Shown piece after piece: positions 60,854-64,000 of a stretch of 64,000 bases of DNA. This DNA is from Eucalyptus grandis. Lineage: Eukaryota > Streptophyta > Magnoliopsida > Myrtales > Myrtaceae. The stretch is taken from NCBI RefSeq assembly GCF_016545825.1, contig NC_052615.1:35737516-35801515 (forward strand), given 5' to 3'. The stretch's first letter is position 1. Each line of letters opens with the position of its first letter. The notes beneath the pieces were generated by a model. The model made no database searches. It was not told the origin of the DNA and saw only the letters and a program-made list of their open reading frames with translations. A program made the position numbers and the translations under genes.

Positions 60854-61830
60854 CTTATTACATGCCCAAAACAGAATGTGAATCTTGAGAATTCTTGCTT
60901 AATAATTATTACGGAGAACACAGACGAAATGAAAAGGTAAACGCTCTGAACTGCTGGCCTCTGTCGTGCAACGACGGCGTCACTCTGTGTCAACGTGCAC
61001 CGTGAAGAGAATATCCACACAATCCTTCATCAACAATGAACAGTGAAGAACCGATAGCTTTTCCATACAATACGTCATCAACAATGAACAGTGAAGAACT
61101 GACAGCCTTCTTCACTGTGTTCATAGCTACTCGTAGTATAGAGCAGATTGTATACAGTCATCTCCATCTCAAGCGGCCGCTCCGCGCTAATCCTATCTAC
61201 TTCAAACAGAGCCAGCGAGCTCGCAACCAAGCTACAGAGGATCGCTGAACTAAGCCGCAAGTTCGCGGCTAGATTCTAACTAGGATTCGAACTCGAACCG
61301 GTCCGCCGGCGAGATGGAAACGAAAAACAGAGCATCCGAATCCCGCGCGCATATACCGACGATGCGTCCGGAACTGACACGCGCCGATCGGAATCCGGTC
61401 GCGTTCTGCTCGAGCTTCGAGCAGATCGGCTTTCGAACGGCACGGAAACAGACAAAAAAACAGAACAACCGAATCCCGCAAGCGTATGCCGACGTGACCG
61501 GAACTCGCACGCGCCGATCGGAACCCGGTGGCGTTCGGCTCGAGCTCCGAGCCGATCGGCTTCGGGCGGCGCGGAAACAGCACGGCAAGCTAGAGGCGGC
61601 GAGAAGAGAGCTCGATCGATCGCCGAGCGAGCGAGCGAACGGAGGAAGCTTGAAGAGAGAGAGAGATTACCAGCAGAAGGAGGAGTGAGGAGCGAGGTAG
61701 CTGGAGCGAGGAGAGATGCGAGCGCAGACCGCTCTCTGCCTTCTTGGTCGCTTTCCCATCGCTTGCTCGCGCGCTCTTTCTCTCTCTCTCTCTCTCTCTC
61801 TCCCTCCCTCTCTCTTTCTGTCTCTCTCTA
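60854..61830 (-). other. Upstream region of the F-box gene, with tandem repeats
   Basis: This probably contains the first exon, leader and promoter of the F-box gene, but no start codon could be chosen. A 48-base direct repeat starts TCATCAACAATGAACAGTGA at 61027 and 61075. A 128-base tandem repeat lies at 61316-61571. A CT tract (61770-61830 on the plus strand, GA on the minus strand) and a possible donor (CTGCTG/GTAATC near 61668) fit a leader exon near 61670-61740. Confidence 0.4.
61316..61585. repeat. 128-bp tandem repeat, two copies plus a start of a third
   Basis: GGAAAC starts units at 61316, 61444 and 61572. Both full units carry CCGAATCCCGC, CGCGCCGATCGGAA, GGTGGCGTT/GGTCGCGTT, CTCGAGC and GATCGGCTT in the same order. 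The unit is GC-rich and diverged, with small indels that balance to equal length. Confidence 0.85.
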
Positions 61831-62039
61831 TTTCGAAAACGGATTTTTGATTTGTGCTTAGAAGCTAAACAACGCTCAGACTTCGAATATGAACTCTATT
61901 TGTATTTATTTATTGTGTCATTTTTTTAAACTTTTTTCCAGGGCGAGAGCGTTTATACGGGGTCGTATCCATTTCGCTTCGCAACCGGGTAATTTTGCCA
62001 CAGCTCTTTTTTTTTTTCTTTTTCTTTTCTGCTTAACAT

Positions 62040-62390
62040 ATAAAATACTCGTATCACGAAAAGTCTTAAATTAGTATATTTATGACAAATTTATTTTAAA
62101 TTAATTTTTTATCACCAAAAACCTCATATCGATACATTTATAATAAATTTATATTAATTTTCGTTAAATTTGATTAATATTACAAAAATCACAAATACAT
62201 CCATTCATTACCATATGTTATTTGACTCTAATTCGATAATAAAATTTAAAGAAAACCAACGAAGAGTAAATTGCTCAAGTATGTACCAATTTAAAGATTT
62301 TTTTTTTTAAGTAAAACAATTGACTTGAGCTAAATTTATCATAAATATACTAATTTAATTTTTTTCTTGATATTTGTTCTATAAATGAAT
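62040..62390. mobile_element. MITE-like element with 28-base inverted repeats
   Basis: Bases 62066-62093 (TTAAATTAGTATATTTATGA then CAAATTTA) match the reverse complement of 62331-62358 with one mismatch. The spacer is AT-rich and non-coding. The outer flanks (CACGAAAAGTC on the left, TTTTTTTCTTGATA on the right) continue the match weakly, so the true ends lie slightly outside. No target-site duplication was settled. Confidence 0.6.
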
Positions 62391-62479
62391 GTGTTGAGCT
62401 CATCCTTGTTTTTCTCATGAATAAATCAAGTATGCAACCCAATAATACAATATTAAAAGTGTACAATAGTACTTTGTGA

Positions 62480-62580
62480 TTAATGATGCATTTGTTTTAC
62501 AATAAATAAATAATTTGAAAAACATTTTCAAAAATAATCGTTTGTATTACTTAAAATAAATTAAAGGAAAATTTTCCATC
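62480..62580. repeat. Dispersed AT-rich repeat, copy 3
   Basis: TTTTACAATAAATAAATAAT, then AAAAATAATCGTTTGTATTA. It belongs to the family seen at 2147-2220 and 37100-37200. Confidence 0.6.
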
Positions 62581-62998
62581 ACCCACATAAAATACCCATG
62601 CATAGATTGTTATTGATATTTTCCGCTAATTAATTTTTCTAAACAAAACAAGCACTACAGTCAAGAAAACAAATATCTTTAAACAAATTATTCAGCAAAA
62701 TACACGTAATGTCCAACAATGGTGGAGCTTCAGAGTATTGTAAATTCAATTAGCAGCGATGACAAAGTCATCGCACGGCTACAACGCTACTTCAGTAAAA
62801 CGGGCCCTGATATACATCAAAACCTTGAAAAAACAAGAAACATGAAAAGGAAAACGCCCCCCACCAAGCAAAAAATTTTGTTGGTGGTCATCCAATTAGT
62901 ATTATTATCTATTGAAAGATTTACAAAAAAATTTCCTGGGGCGAAACAATTAAAAGAATTATATGCTCGCTCTATTCTCAGATGTACAATGGCTAAGC

Positions 62999-64000
62999 CT
63001 AATTCATGAATTTCCTACAATTGGGGGCTTTACATAAGCAAGGGACTTTCAGTTCCTCGCGTTCGTCCGGATCAAATAAGTAATCGTACCTGCAAAGCAA
63101 CATGAATGCGTCAATGTCACAACCCACATGACGACTCTGCTATGCTTCGGCTTTTTCAACTTCCCAACAGAAAATGCGCGCACAGGCAATCACATCACAA
63201 ACACACAAGGAAGAAATCTTACGTTAGCTCATCGCCTGCAGATACATTAGTCTTTGCGATAAGAACAATTCGACTCTCGTCATCACCCATACTCAAAATT
63301 CTGGCATAACAGTTGGGCATACACTGCAGCATATCAAGGATTTCAGTGTTTAAATAAGCAACCGAAAGCCTCGTCACACTAGGAATTCATGAGTTAGAAT
63401 ACTTGAAGCAGAAGAGGCCCATCATTCCTTTAAGAAATGCTTCTATTGGAACTTACCGAATGATTAATTAGCCGAGCTATATTCCCTTTATTTGTGGCAT
63501 CGATTACAAGTTCTTCACTGATCTTGAAGAGCTGCACAATGTCTTATCATGTTTAGAAGACGAACTGACAGATGATGCAGATCATGATTTCAATGCTAAT
63601 CAATGAACCTGATGAGCCAAAGAGACAAAGCTTTGGGAGGGAAAATCATGAAGAAACACACTTCCTAAACCGACAGGCACTATGCATCCTCAGCAAGCAA
63701 CGAGTAAATGGATCAATTAAAATGTGAAAATAGTGATGGAGATCTTGGACACATTTCGCTTTAGAAGAGCATAAACATGATGGGCAATACTTTACTTGTG
63801 TAACAGAAAACACCATGTCATACATTTATTATTGACACCAGAACTATCCAAGTGAACACTTCTCAAATATATTATAATCTTCCATCAAGTAGGCTGGAGC
63901 TCAGTTGTAAGTCAAACTTGAATTTTCTTAAAACTAAAATGAAATGGCAAACTGCAGTGCACCCAATAAGGAATTTTAGAGTCTTACATAACAGTCTTTT
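62999..64000 (-). CDS. ATX3: ATX3/4/5-type histone H3K4 methyltransferase, C-terminal SET part only
   Basis: The minus strand shows exons 63988-64000 (continuing outside the window; ends KDCY), 63457-63531 ([19 protein letters not shown] then RLINHS), 63223-63323 ([20 protein letters not shown] then [13 protein letters not shown]) and 62999-63089 ([12 protein letters not shown], then [15 protein letters not shown] and stop TAG at 63001-62999). All junctions keep phase. RLINHSCMPNC and YDY are SET-domain hallmarks for cofactor and substrate binding. CLCKAPNC is the zinc-binding post-SET motif. Plant ATX3-5 proteins deposit methyl groups on histone H3 lysine 4 in the nucleus. The PWWP, FYRN-type and PHD parts expected upstream are outside the window. 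The choice of ATX3 over ATX4 or ATX5 rests on gene order only. An open frame on the opposite strand (62719-63009) overlaps the last exon and is not a gene. Confidence 0.93.

Noticed and set aside
62719..63009. A 96-codon plus-strand frame near the ATX3-type gene
   Set aside because: It overlaps the certain last exon of that gene on the other strand and the 3' UTR.
1..64000. CRISPR arrays, tRNA or rRNA genes, bacterial-type operons or viral blocks
   Set aside because: No regular spacer array, no tRNA-like A/B boxes with cloverleaf, and no such coding blocks were seen. The tandem repeats lack unique spacers.

Overview
This window is nuclear DNA from a flowering plant, most likely a woody rosid eudicot. 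Genes are split into many short exons with GT..AG introns, leaders are rich in CT/GA repeats, promoters carry TGGGCC-type (site II) elements, and the spaces between genes hold decayed LINE, TRIM and foldback/MITE elements. The species cannot be fixed from the sequence alone. No tRNA, rRNA, CRISPR array, prokaryotic operon or virus-like block was seen.

From left to right the window holds:
- the 3' end of a plastid lipase gene (PLIP type, 1-1387, +);
- a large PAP/OAS1-type nucleotidyltransferase gene (3842-11576, +) with a one-base frameshift near its C-terminus;
- a scarred segment (about 11.6-16.05 kb) with a broken elongation factor 2 fragment on the minus strand;
- a trehalose-6-phosphate phosphatase gene (16051-18053, -; leader to about 20.09 kb) whose usual last exon was not found;
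- about 19 kb of gene-poor DNA (20-39 kb). It contains a ~125-bp tandem array, a ~6.3-kb structure with inverted arms around a degenerate L1-type LINE, a small LTR/TRIM-like element, an isolated G-box cluster and foldback repeats;
- a TIGR01589 plant-specific protein gene (40725-45206, +);
- an intact ATG6/Beclin-1 gene (46550-52673, -);
- an SDE2-like ubiquitin-fold/SAP protein gene (54868-57424, +);
- an F-box gene of the RMF type (58783-60853 for the exons found, -);
- the 3' end of an ATX3/4/5-type SET-domain histone methyltransferase gene (62999-64000, -).

The order PLIP1, nucleotidyltransferase, TIGR01589 protein, ATG6, RMF F-box, ATX3 recalls the Arabidopsis run At3g61680, At3g61690, At3g61700, At3g61710, At3g61730, At3g61740. 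This is from memory and was not checked against a database. If right, the window is an ancestral eudicot gene block enlarged by transposons, with the phosphatase and SDE2-like genes as extra members. The genes do not form one pathway: they cover plastid lipid turnover, RNA nucleotidyl transfer, trehalose signalling, autophagy, splicing/genome maintenance, protein turnover and H3K4 methylation.

Exon boundaries were read by eye from splice sites and reading phase. The exon chains reported here keep phase throughout, except at the frameshift noted. I found no clear evidence for a wholly new biological system. The most unusual features are the convergent pair of genes that both lack their expected tails around the EF-2 fragment, the inverted-arm element around the LINE, and the homopolymer frameshift.
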